Positions 15,918 through 24,490 of a DNA stretch of 64,000 bases are shown here, in pieces. The DNA is from Desulfuromonas sp. AOP6. GTDB lineage: Bacteria > Desulfobacterota > Desulfuromonadia > Desulfuromonadales > SZUA-540. The stretch covers positions 62,001 through 126,000 of the forward strand of contig NZ_AP022810.1 of NCBI RefSeq assembly GCF_009731355.2, in the 5' to 3' direction. Numbering within the stretch: the first letter of the stretch is position 1; every line of letters starts with the position of its first letter. The position numbers were made by a program, and so were the translations under genes. The notes under the pieces were generated by a model. The model was not told the DNA's origin and made no database searches. It saw only the letters and a list, made by a program, of their open reading frames with translations.

Positions 15918-17413
15918 CGAGCACCAACCTTCACCTCTATGTGCTGGCCGCTCCCCTGTTGACCGCTTTTGCCGTCAACCTGCTGGGGCGTGCATCTCGC
16001 CGCTGGATTGCCCCCCTGGCCCTGGGAGCGCTGAGTTTCTCAGCGATTGGCGCCGTGCTGCTGCTGTTGCGGGTTCTGCGTGACGGTGGTTTTTCCTACA
16101 CGGTGGGTAACTGGCGGGCGCCCTTCGGCATCGAGTTGCTTATTGACCCCCTGAGTGCGCTGATGCTGGTGCTGATCGCCGCGGTGGCCCTGCCGGCGAC
16201 GGTGTCGGCGCTGAAAAGCGTGGAGCAGGAACTGCCCGGGCAGGAATATCTCTTCTTTACTCAATATCTCATCCTGATTGCCGGCCTCATGGGGTTGGTG
16301 CTTACCGCCGACGCCTTCAACCTGTACGTCCTGCTCGAGATCACCTCCATCACGACCTACGGTCTTATCGCCATGGGGAAAGGGCGGGCGCCGCTGGCCA
16401 GCTTCAACTACATCATCATGGGCAGTATCGGCGCCTGTTTTTACCTGCTGGGGGTGGGCTATCTTTATATCCTTACCGGCTCGTTGAACATGGCCGATAT
16501 CGCTGGCATTCTCGGCACCATGCAGGAGAGCCCTGCCCTGGCCACCGCCTTTGCCTTCATGCTGGTCGGCCTCTGGGTGAAAATGGCCTTCTTCCCGCTG
16601 CACGGCTGGTTGCCGCAGGCCTATTCCCTGGCCCCAACGGGAGCCGGTCTGCTCATTGCCCCCCTGATGACCAAGGTGACGGTCTACCTGATGATCCGCG
16701 TCATTCTTTCTGTGTTTACCCCGGATTACGCCTTTTTTCAGCATGCGGTGGTGCAGTCAGGCATCGTCTGGGTGGCGGCCGCTGCTATCCTCTGTGCTTC
16801 GGCCCTGGCCCTGGCCCAGCGGGATATGCGCCGGATGCTGACCTATATCATCATTGCTGAGGTCGGTTATATGGTGGGGGGCGTCTGGCTGGCCAACGCC
16901 AATGGTCTGACGGGAGCGATTCTGCATATCGTCAATGATGCCCTGATGACGCTCTGTCTCTTTCTGGCCGCTGCGGCTATCATCTACCGCACCGGCAGTC
17001 TTGAATTTTCCAAGCTGCAGGGGCTCTATCGCAAAATGCCCATCACCATGGCCGCTTTTACGGTGGGGGCTTTTTCCATGATCGGCGTACCGCCGACCTG
17101 CGGCTTTTTCAGCAAGTGGTATCTGATCCTCGGTGGTATCGATGCCGGTCAATGGGGTTTTGTGGCGGCGCTTGTCATCAGCAGTCTGGTCAACGCCATC
17201 CTCTTTTTCCGCATCATTGAAAAGGGCTTTTTCTTCGCGCCGGGAGAGGAGCACGGCCACGGCCAGGCAGGACATGGTGAGGTAGTGGCCGAGGCGCCTG
17301 CACAGATGCTTCAGCCCCTGGTCCTGGTAGCGATTGCTCTCATCGTGGTAGGGCTGAGTTCGGGGACTATTGTCGACAAGGTGATCCGGCTGGCACTTCC
17401 CGCCTCCTTCTGA
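15914..17413 (+). CDS. mrpD: Mrp-type antiporter subunit D (NuoN/M-like)
   Basis: 499 residues with about 14 helices. Complex I antiporter signatures are present: the conserved Glu in NLYVLLEITSITTYGLIAMG and the Lys/His-containing helix VGLWVKMAFFPLHGWLPQAY (proton path), followed by RDMRRMLTYIIIAEVGYM. A His-rich loop (EHGHGQAGHGE) lies before the last helix. It should carry one of the ion-translocation channels. Confidence 0.92.
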   Translation: MTSTNLHLYVLAAPLLTAFAVNLLGRASRRWIAPLALGALSFSAIGAVLLLLRVLRDGGFSYTVGNWRAPFGIELLIDPLSALMLVLIAAVALPATVSALKSVEQELPGQEYLFFTQYLILIAGLMGLVLTADAFNLYVLLEITSITTYGLIAMGKGRAPLASFNYIIMGSIGACFYLLGVGYLYILTGSLNMADIAGILGTMQESPALATAFAFMLVGLWVKMAFFPLHGWLPQAYSLAPTGAGLLIAPLMTKVTVYLMIRVILSVFTPDYAFFQHAVVQSGIVWVAAAAILCASALALAQRDMRRMLTYIIIAEVGYMVGGVWLANANGLTGAILHIVNDALMTLCLFLAAAAIIYRTGSLEFSKLQGLYRKMPITMAAFTVGAFSMIGVPPTCGFFSKWYLILGGIDAGQWGFVAALVISSLVNAILFFRIIEKGFFFAPGEEHGHGQAGHGEVVAEAPAQMLQPLVLVAIALIVVGLSSGTIVDKVIRLALPASF

Positions 17414-17462
17414 ACCGGATTTTAGTGTTTCTGTGTCGCATGACGGAATGAAATAGGAGCCC

Positions 17463-18935
17463 ATGGCATACTCATCTTCGATATGGCCGATGCTGGCCGT
17501 CTGCATCTCCCTGTTGGGGACGATTCCCATCATGCTGTCGGGGCGCAAGCCCAACCTGCGTGAAAGCTGGACCCTGCTGATTGCCATCGGCAAGTTTCTG
17601 CTGGTGGTTTCCATGCTGCCGACGGTACTTGCAGGCGGCACTATCAGCCTGACGATCGCCGAGGTCTTTCCGGGGGTACCTATCGCCCTGCGTGTGGACG
17701 CCATGGGAATGTTTTTTGCCCTGGTCGCCTCCTTTTTGTGGATATGCACTTCGGTCTATTCCATCGGCTACATGCGGGCCTTGGAAGAACACGGGCAGAC
17801 GCGCTACTTCGCCTCCTTCGCCCTGGCTATCTCTGCTACCATCGGCGTCGCCTTTTCGGCCAACCTGTTCACTCTCTATCTCTTCTACGAGGTGCTGAGT
17901 CTTTCCACCTATCCCCTCGTCACCCATGAACAGAACGCCGAAGCCCGTTTTTCGGGGCGCAAATATCTGACCTATATCCTCGGCACCTCCATCGGCCTGG
18001 CCCTGCCAGCGATGCTCATCACCTATGCGCTGGCCGGGACCCTCGATTTCCGTCACGGCGGCATTCTGGCCGGCAGCGGCGCCTCGCCCTACCTGCTGGC
18101 TCTTATTCTCGTCTTTTTTCTTTTTGGCTTTGCCAAGGCCGGCCTTATGCCTTTCCACGGCTGGCTGCCGGCGGCCATGGTGGCGCCGACGCCGGTAAGT
18201 TCCTTCCTGCATGGCGTGGCTGTCGTCAAGGTCGGGGTCTTCTCCATCCTGCGGGTAGTGTTCCACATCTTCGGCCCCGATTTTCTGCAGGAAATCAATC
18301 TCGGAATCATAATCACCACCGTCGCATCGGTGACGTTGCTGGTCGCCTCACTGGTGGCTTTGACCCAGGACAATCTCAAGCGTCGACTCGCCTATTCCAC
18401 CATTGGCCAGCTCTCCTACATGGTGCTGGGGGCCGGGATGCTGTCCGCCGCCGGCATGACGGGAGGCACCCTGCATATCGCCATGCACGCCTTTGGCAAG
18501 ATCACCCTCTTTTTCTGTGCCGGCGCCATTTATGTGGCCTCGGGAAAAAAGTACATCAGCCAGATGGATGGACTTGGTCGCCGTATGCCGGTGACCTACA
18601 TGGCTTTTATGCTGGGCTCTTTGAGCATTATCGGCATGCCGCCTTTGGGAGGATTCATCAGCAAATGGTACCTGGTTATCGGCGCGGTGAACAGCGACCA
18701 GCTGATTCTGCTGTTGATCCTGTTGGTCAGCTCTCTGCTCAATGCCGCCTATTTCCTCCCCATCGTGTACCGGGGCTTCTTCGCCAAGACGCCTGAAGGG
18801 GAGGATGAGGCCGGCGTCAAGGAGGCGCCGGTGCTCTGTCTGATTCCCTTATCGGTGACGGCTCTGGCCTCCCTTGGCCTCTTTTTCTATCCCGACCTGT
18901 TCCTGCGGCTGGCCCGCATGGCGCTGTTTCCCTGA
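17463..18935 (+). CDS. Second NuoM/MrpD-like antiporter subunit
   Basis: 490 residues, about 14 helices. Key segments: NLFTLYLFYEVLSLSTYPLV (channel Glu), GFAKAGLMPFHGWLPAAMVA, PTPVSSFLHGVAVVKVG, NLKRRLAYSTIGQLSYM. It resembles MrpD/NuoM and the NuoL-like half of MrpA, whose C-terminal parts are encoded separately upstream. A 49-base gap with a weak ribosome site (AATAGGAGCCC) separates it from mrpD. Confidence 0.9.
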   Translation: MAYSSSIWPMLAVCISLLGTIPIMLSGRKPNLRESWTLLIAIGKFLLVVSMLPTVLAGGTISLTIAEVFPGVPIALRVDAMGMFFALVASFLWICTSVYSIGYMRALEEHGQTRYFASFALAISATIGVAFSANLFTLYLFYEVLSLSTYPLVTHEQNAEARFSGRKYLTYILGTSIGLALPAMLITYALAGTLDFRHGGILAGSGASPYLLALILVFFLFGFAKAGLMPFHGWLPAAMVAPTPVSSFLHGVAVVKVGVFSILRVVFHIFGPDFLQEINLGIIITTVASVTLLVASLVALTQDNLKRRLAYSTIGQLSYMVLGAGMLSAAGMTGGTLHIAMHAFGKITLFFCAGAIYVASGKKYISQMDGLGRRMPVTYMAFMLGSLSIIGMPPLGGFISKWYLVIGAVNSDQLILLLILLVSSLLNAAYFLPIVYRGFFAKTPEGEDEAGVKEAPVLCLIPLSVTALASLGLFFYPDLFLRLARMALFP

Positions 18936-18943
18936 GGTGCTGC

Positions 18944-19210
18944 ATGAAAGCAGATAATAAAGTAAAAAAAGAGTTCGATTGGTTCGATCACCCGCAGAAT
19001 ATCCGCAAGCTGCGGATAGGCTTTTACGCCGTCCTTGTTCTGCTGGTGGTCCCCGACTTTTTTCTGCACAAGCATACCCTCTTTTCATCCATGGAGGCCT
19101 GGCCCGGATTTTATGCCCTGTTCGGGTTCATTGCCTGTGTAGCGATCATCCTGATTTCCAAAGTGCTGGGCTTTGTACTGAAGCGCCCCGAGGATTACTA
19201 TGACCGCTAG
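18944..19210 (+). CDS. Two-span accessory membrane protein of the antiporter operon
   Basis: 88 residues. A charged N-terminus (KKEFDWFDHPQNIRKL) is followed by two helices (YAVLVLLVVPDFFLHKH and FYALFGFIACVAIILISKVL) and a short tail LKRPEDYYDR. I recognise it only as a small protein found in such operons. The last codons overlap the next gene by 11 bases, so it is translated with it. Confidence 0.75.
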   Translation: MKADNKVKKEFDWFDHPQNIRKLRIGFYAVLVLLVVPDFFLHKHTLFSSMEAWPGFYALFGFIACVAIILISKVLGFVLKRPEDYYDR

Positions 19211-20969
19211 TGTGCATCCTTCGCTCTTCTTCCTGGCCGCGGCGATTTTGCTGTGGCTGTTGCCGCTGGCGGGGCGTCGCCTGCTGATTCTGCTGGCGCC
19301 GGCCGCAGCCTTCTTCGTCATTACCCAGCTCGATCCAGGCCTCAGCTACGGCTACGAACTCTTCGGGTTCGATCTGAATCTGCTGCGGGTGGACAAGCTG
19401 AGCAAGGCTTTCGGTTATGTCTTTACCATCAATGCCTTTGCCTGCTTTCTTTTTGCCTTTCATCTCAAGACACGCTATGAGCATGCGGCTTCCCTGGCCT
19501 ATATCGGCGCCAGTATCGGTGCCGTTTTTGCCGGGGACCTGATCAGCCTCTACCTCTTCTGGGAAGTCATGGCCGTCACCTCGACCTTTCTGGTGCTGGC
19601 CCGCAAGACCGAGCGCGCCTACGGGGCCGCTTTTCGCTATGTCATGGTTCACATCTTCGGCGGACTCTGTCTGTTGGCAGGCATTCTGCTGCAGGTCAAC
19701 GCCACGGGATCCGTCGCTTTTGATGGCTTCAGCCTGCAGGGTCTGCCAACTTATCTGATCCTCATCGGCTTCCTGGTCAACGCCGCCGCGCCGCCGCTCA
19801 GCTCCTGGCTGTCCGATGCCTATCCCGAGGCGACGGTGACCGGCGGGGTCATCATGACGGCTTACACGACCAAGACGGCGGTCTATACCCTCATACGCGG
19901 TTTCGCCGGCTGGGAAATCCTCATGGTGGTCGGCTGCTTCATGGCCCTGTATGGGATCATCTACGCTATTCTTGAAAACGATATGCGCCGTATTCTGGCT
20001 TATTCCATCATCAACCAGGTCGGTTTCATGATCTGCGGTATCGGCATCGGCACCGCCATGGCCCTCAGCGGCGCCGTGGCCCATGCCTTTGGCCACATTA
20101 TCTACAAGGCGCTGCTGTGGATGAGCGCCGGCGCCGTGCTGTACATGACCGGCAAGAGCCGCTGCACCGACCTTGGCGGCCTCTACAAGACCATGCCCCT
20201 GACCATGATTTTCGGCACCATCGGGGCTCTGGCCATCTCCAGCTTTCCTCTCTTCTCGGGCTATACGACCAAGCCGATGATTATCGAGGCCGGCGTGCAC
20301 GAAGGATTCTTCTGGGTCTGGCTCATTCTGGAAATCGCTTCGGCCGGCGTTTTTCTGCATGCCGGCATCAAGTTTCCCTATTTCGTCTTTTTTGCCAAGG
20401 ACAATGGCCTCCGCCCCGGCGAGCCTCCCAAGCATATGCTGGCGGCCATGGCTTTTCTCTCCTTCATCTGTATTTTTCTGGGCGTCTACCCGCAGCCTCT
20501 TTATGATATTCTCCCCTTCCCGGTGGAATACCACGCCTACACGGTGGAGCACACCCTCAACCAGCTGCAGCTGTTGATGTTCTCGGCGCTGGCCTTCTTC
20601 CTTCTTCTCCCGTTACTCAAAAGAACCAAGACGATCTCTCTCGACACGGACTGGTTTTACCGCAAGGGGGGGGAGTTCTTCTACGCTCTGGCCGCCCATG
20701 TCTTCAACGGTCTCAACGCCTGGGCGGATCGAATTTTCGTCCAGCGTCTGCCCGCGCGTCTGGCCAGCTTTTTTGCCGAACCAGGAGCAAATGTACAGAA
20801 ATACGCTCTGCGGCTGTTGACCGAGGGGGCTGGGAATGATGGGGAATATGCCGAAGGAGCCCGGCAGATCGAGCGCCGCAGTCAAGCCGGTGCCTATCCC
20901 GTAGGGTTATGGGTTCTGCTGGCCGTCGTCTTTCTGGCCATCATATCGCTGCTCTTTTTCGTGGTGTAG
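19200..20969 (+). CDS. Third antiporter-like subunit (NuoL/MrpA-N or MrpD-like)
   Basis: 589 residues. The antiporter core is present (LISLYLFWEVMAVTSTFLVL, ENDMRRILAYSIINQVGFM, HAFGHIIYKALLWMSAGAVL) and a C-terminal extension of about 100 residues with an amphipathic stretch and a final helix (VLLAVVFLAIISLLFFVV) recalls NuoL. With the two preceding large subunits it gives three putative ion channels in one complex. It ends the operon. Confidence 0.88.
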   Translation: MTASVHPSLFFLAAAILLWLLPLAGRRLLILLAPAAAFFVITQLDPGLSYGYELFGFDLNLLRVDKLSKAFGYVFTINAFACFLFAFHLKTRYEHAASLAYIGASIGAVFAGDLISLYLFWEVMAVTSTFLVLARKTERAYGAAFRYVMVHIFGGLCLLAGILLQVNATGSVAFDGFSLQGLPTYLILIGFLVNAAAPPLSSWLSDAYPEATVTGGVIMTAYTTKTAVYTLIRGFAGWEILMVVGCFMALYGIIYAILENDMRRILAYSIINQVGFMICGIGIGTAMALSGAVAHAFGHIIYKALLWMSAGAVLYMTGKSRCTDLGGLYKTMPLTMIFGTIGALAISSFPLFSGYTTKPMIIEAGVHEGFFWVWLILEIASAGVFLHAGIKFPYFVFFAKDNGLRPGEPPKHMLAAMAFLSFICIFLGVYPQPLYDILPFPVEYHAYTVEHTLNQLQLLMFSALAFFLLLPLLKRTKTISLDTDWFYRKGGEFFYALAAHVFNGLNAWADRIFVQRLPARLASFFAEPGANVQKYALRLLTEGAGNDGEYAEGARQIERRSQAGAYPVGLWVLLAVVFLAIISLLFFVV

Positions 20970-21018
20970 TTGAGGCATTGTCCAGTCCGGCGTACAGGTA
21001 CATCAGGGAGGTACAACG

Positions 21019-21492
21019 GTGAACAGATTCTTATTGGCTCTTGATCCCTCATCCCATTCTCGCCAGGCCGCTGAATATCTCGCCGCCATTGCCGGTCAGC
21101 TCGAGGGCAGTCAGGTGCTGCTGCTGACCGTCATGGCCACCTGGCCTTCCGGTGTCCCCAGCCCGGTCACGGATGAGCCGGTCAAGATGACCGGAGAGGT
21201 TCATGGCGGTGAGGATGCGGGGGAGTTGCTTGGCAAGGCCCAGGCATTCATGGCGGAGATCGTCGCACTGTTCCAGCGCCGCGGTGTTGCTGCCAGTCGG
21301 ATAAACCGTCTGATCGTGCCGCAGGACAAGGGTGTCGCCGAGGACATCGTCGCGATGGCGCAGACGCACGAATGCGACACGGTCGTGGTGGGTCGGCGCG
21401 ATCTCTCGGCTGTACAGGCTATTTTCCTCGGCAGCGTCTCTAGCGAACTTGTCAATAGCCTGGAGGGGCGCACGGTCTGGGTGGTGGAATAG
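21019..21492 (+). CDS. Universal stress protein (UspA family)
   Basis: 157 residues from GTG at 21019 (GGGAGGTACAACG upstream). The start FLLALDPSSHSRQAAEYLA and the C-terminal HECDTVVVGRRDLSAVQAIF plus LGSVSSELVNS match the Usp nucleotide-binding fold, although the ATP loop G-x2-G-x9-G[ST] is altered. It follows the antiporter operon by 49 bases and may belong to it. Confidence 0.85.
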   Translation: MNRFLLALDPSSHSRQAAEYLAAIAGQLEGSQVLLLTVMATWPSGVPSPVTDEPVKMTGEVHGGEDAGELLGKAQAFMAEIVALFQRRGVAASRINRLIVPQDKGVAEDIVAMAQTHECDTVVVGRRDLSAVQAIFLGSVSSELVNSLEGRTVWVVE

Positions 21493-21520
21493 AACTCCGC
21501 AAGCCTCCAGGCACACATTC

Positions 21521-22651
21521 ATGAACGCCCTCTATCTCCACATCCCCTTCTGTCGCCGTAAGTGCCCCTACTGCGACTTTTTTTCTGTCTCCCAGACCTC
21601 CCCCGTGTTTCAGGAATATCCCCGCCTGCTTATTGCCCATCTGCGTTTGCTGGCCCGACAGGAGCAGGCAGGTCCTTTTTCCACTGTATTTTTCGGTGGT
21701 GGCACGCCGTCCTTACTGAGTCCTGAGTCCGTGGATGAGATCTTGAGTGAAGTCGCCTGCTTGTTTGGCCTGGCCTCAGACGCCGAGGTGACGCTCGAAG
21801 CCAATCCAGGCACGCTGAGTTTCGAGATGCTGTCAGGCTTCAGGTCGGCTGGCATCAATCGCCTCTCCCTGGGACTGCAATCCCTCCAGGATGCCAGGCT
21901 CAAGGTTCTGGGACGTCTGCATACAGCGGCGGAGGGCCTGCAGGCCGTGGAATGGGCCAGAAAGGCGGGGTTTGACAACCTTTCCTGCGATCTCATGTTT
22001 GGCCTGCCAGGGCAGTCCCTGACGGCTTTAATGGCCGATGTGGAAGCTGTCCTGGCGCTGCAGCCGGAGCATCTCTCTTATTATGGTCTGACGGTGGAGG
22101 AGGGCACCCCTTTTGAAGAGCTGCACCGTCAGGCTGTTCTGCACCCGGCCACGGAAGACCTCGCCACAGAGATGTACCTGGCCCTGGATGAGCGCCTGGG
22201 GGTGGCAGGCTACGAGCACTACGAGATATCCAACTACGCAAGGCCGGGGCATGCTTGCAGACACAACGAGGTTTACTGGCGCCGCCAGGGTTATCTGGGC
22301 CTGGGACCGGGAGCCCACAGTTTCAGCGAACAGGGCTGGGGAACGCGGTGGGAGATCCCACCGGATATCGACCGGTATGTTCAGGCTCTAAGGGAGGGGC
22401 GTGATCCCAGGATTTATCTGGAAAGCTTTGATCGGTCTGGGGCGATGGCTGAGACCCTGTATCTCGGCTTGCGCGAAGCGGCAGGTGTCGACGAGGCGCG
22501 TTTCAGGGAGCGCTTTGGCCAGGGAGTGGCGGAGGCTTACCCTGTAGCGGTAGAAAAGACGGTCGACTACCTTGTGTACGAAAAAGGACGGTGGCATTTT
22601 ACCCTGTCGGGCTGGCTTCTCTACAATCATCTCATTCAGAATTTCCTGTAA
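21521..22651 (+). CDS. hemW: HemW-family radical SAM haem chaperone
   Basis: 376 residues from the ATG at 21521. The N-terminus YLHIPFCRRKCPYCDFFS holds the HemW-type CxxxCxxC cluster site (with the fourth Cys position replaced by F), then VFFGGGTPSLL and EANPGTL for SAM binding, GINRLSLGLQSLQ, HYEISNYARPGHACRHN, and a C-terminal HTH-like HemN domain. HemW delivers haem to respiratory enzymes; coproporphyrinogen oxidase activity is not expected. No strong ribosome site is visible. Confidence 0.9.
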   Translation: MNALYLHIPFCRRKCPYCDFFSVSQTSPVFQEYPRLLIAHLRLLARQEQAGPFSTVFFGGGTPSLLSPESVDEILSEVACLFGLASDAEVTLEANPGTLSFEMLSGFRSAGINRLSLGLQSLQDARLKVLGRLHTAAEGLQAVEWARKAGFDNLSCDLMFGLPGQSLTALMADVEAVLALQPEHLSYYGLTVEEGTPFEELHRQAVLHPATEDLATEMYLALDERLGVAGYEHYEISNYARPGHACRHNEVYWRRQGYLGLGPGAHSFSEQGWGTRWEIPPDIDRYVQALREGRDPRIYLESFDRSGAMAETLYLGLREAAGVDEARFRERFGQGVAEAYPVAVEKTVDYLVYEKGRWHFTLSGWLLYNHLIQNFL

Positions 22652-22681
22652 AAAGTCGCCGTTTTCTCTCGGGCTTTGCCC

Positions 22682-22710
22682 TTGACAAAGCCCAATGCCA
22701 TTGTTATGTT
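22682..22710 (+). promoter_or_regulatory. Sigma-70 promoter of the hrcA operon
   Basis: TTGACA at 22682, spacer of 17, TATGTT at 22705-22710. The CIRCE operator starts nine bases after the -10 element. Confidence 0.85.
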
Positions 22711-22718
22711 GTCTGGCA

Positions 22719-22745
22719 TTAGCACTCAAGACGTTCGAGTGCTAA
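22719..22745 (+). promoter_or_regulatory. CIRCE operator
   Basis: Perfect inverted repeat TTAGCACTC-N9-GAGTGCTAA, the binding site of HrcA. It covers the expected transcription start and so gives heat-shock repression of hrcA-grpE-dnaK-dnaJ. Confidence 0.97.
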
Positions 22746-22800
22746 CAGGATGTGGCAGGGCCGGGTCAGCCGGCTTCTGTTTTTTGTGGGACGGTGCGAT

Positions 22801-23841
22801 ATGGCAGCAGACCTGAATGAACGTGGTCGCCTCATACTTGAAGCCATCATCGAGGATTATATCGAGTCGGCGGAACCGGTCGGTTCGCGCAGTGTGACCC
22901 GCCGTCACCAGATGGGACTGTCGCCGGCGACGGTGCGCAACGTCATGGCCGACCTCGAAGACATGGGCTATCTGGTTTCGCCCCACACGTCCGCCGGCCG
23001 TATCCCGACTGAAAAGGGCTACCGCTTCTACATTGACTCCCTCCTGCAGGTTCGAAAGCTCAGTCTGCGGGAGAGGCAGGATCTGGAGCGCCGCTACCAC
23101 TTCAAGGGCCTGCGGGTGGAAGAACTTCTGCAGGAAGCGGGCAAGGCGCTGTCGTCCATCTCCAACTATACGGGGATCGTCATGGCGCCCCGGTTGGCCA
23201 CGACCGTTTTTCGGCACATTGAATTCCTGCGGCTGTCGCAGGGGAAGATCCTGGTTGTCTTCGTCTCCCAAAGCGGCTTGGTGCAGAACAAGATCATCGA
23301 GGTGGATGAGCCCATCCGTCAGGAAGAGCTGGAAAAGATCACCAACATGCTCAACCATACCCTGACCGGGAAGACCATCCAGGAAATCAAGGAGAAGATC
23401 CTGGACGAAATGTCCCAGGAGAAGGCCCTTTACAACGAGCTACTACAGAGGGCGCTGCTGCTTTCGGGCGAGGCCCTCAAGGATGAGCTGGGTGGTCAGG
23501 TCTTCATCGAGGGGGCGTTCAACATCATGGAACAGCCGGAATTTTCGGATCTGGAACGGATGAAGCGGCTCTTCCGGGCTTTTGAGCAGAAAAGTGTACT
23601 GGTCGACCTGCTCGACAAGAGCCAGAAAGCGCAGGGCGTGCAGATTTTCATCGGAAGCGCGACGGAATACAGTGAAATCGAAGGGTGCAGTCTGGTGACG
23701 TCTTCGTATTCAGATCGCCAGGGGACCATCGGAACCCTCGGGGTCATCGGCCCTAGCCGCATGCCCTATTCCATGGTCATTCCCATCGTGGACTATACAG
23801 CAAAGATGGTAAGCCAGATTTTGGCTATTGAGTCGGAATAG
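22801..23841 (+). CDS. hrcA: Heat-inducible transcription repressor HrcA
   Basis: 346 residues from ATG at 22801, which fits the family start LNERGRLILEAIIEDYI. The winged helix (SAEPVGSRSV, GLSPATVRNVMADLEDMGYL, PHTSAGRIPTEKGYRFYID) binds CIRCE; the GAF-like C-terminal domain ends with LGVIGPSRMPYSMVIPIVDY. GroEL stability control of HrcA is known from the family. First gene of the chaperone operon. Confidence 0.97.
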   Translation: MAADLNERGRLILEAIIEDYIESAEPVGSRSVTRRHQMGLSPATVRNVMADLEDMGYLVSPHTSAGRIPTEKGYRFYIDSLLQVRKLSLRERQDLERRYHFKGLRVEELLQEAGKALSSISNYTGIVMAPRLATTVFRHIEFLRLSQGKILVVFVSQSGLVQNKIIEVDEPIRQEELEKITNMLNHTLTGKTIQEIKEKILDEMSQEKALYNELLQRALLLSGEALKDELGGQVFIEGAFNIMEQPEFSDLERMKRLFRAFEQKSVLVDLLDKSQKAQGVQIFIGSATEYSEIEGCSLVTSSYSDRQGTIGTLGVIGPSRMPYSMVIPIVDYTAKMVSQILAIESE

Positions 23842-23853
23842 GAGAAGATCAAG

Positions 23854-24441
23854 GTGTCTGACGCAAGCAAAGAAAATCAGGAGAATCTTGAAAGCAACCA
23901 GGCTACAGAGATTGCCGCGGAGGAAATCCCTGTGGAGGAGGCCGTGGCAGGGCCGGAGGCAGCTCTGGCCGCCGCCAAGGAAGAGGCTGCTCGCCGTTAC
24001 GATCAATACGTGCGCGCCTGTGCGGACCTGGAAAACTATCGCAAGAGAGCGCAGCGGGAAAAAGAAGATTTGGCTCGCTTTGCCAATGAGAACCTTATCC
24101 GGGAGATTCTGCCGGTGCTGGACAATCTGGAGCGGGCCGTCGAACATGCCTCCACAGATGAGGCGGATGTCCAGGGGTTGCTGGAAGGGGTGTGCATGAC
24201 CATGGACCAGTTCCGGAAGGCCCTGGCCAAGTTCGGCGTCGCCCCTATTGAAACCCTGGGCAAGCCCTTTGATTCCGCGGTTCATGAGGCCATGGGACAG
24301 CTCGAAAGCGCCGACCAGCCTCCCAATACGGTGGCGCAGGAACTGCAGAAGGGTTATCTGTTAAACGATCGGTTATTGCGTCCGGCTCTTGTCATGGTGA
24401 CACGCCAGCCAGCAAAGAAATCCGAGACGGAGACCAACTGA
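23854..24441 (+). CDS. grpE: Nucleotide exchange factor GrpE
   Basis: 195 residues from GTG at 23854 (GGAGAAGATCAAG upstream). An acidic N-terminal region, a long coiled coil (RRYDQYVRACADLENYRKRA), then LIREILPVLDNLERAVEHA and a C-terminal beta-wing with FDSAVHEAMGQ and EELQKGYLLNDRLLRPALV-like residues (here QELQKGYLLND). Releases ADP from DnaK. Confidence 0.97.
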   Translation: MSDASKENQENLESNQATEIAAEEIPVEEAVAGPEAALAAAKEEAARRYDQYVRACADLENYRKRAQREKEDLARFANENLIREILPVLDNLERAVEHASTDEADVQGLLEGVCMTMDQFRKALAKFGVAPIETLGKPFDSAVHEAMGQLESADQPPNTVAQELQKGYLLNDRLLRPALVMVTRQPAKKSETETN

Positions 24442-24490
24442 AAATCCAACACAAAAACAGCAGCTTAACGTCTAAAGGAGGACATATATC

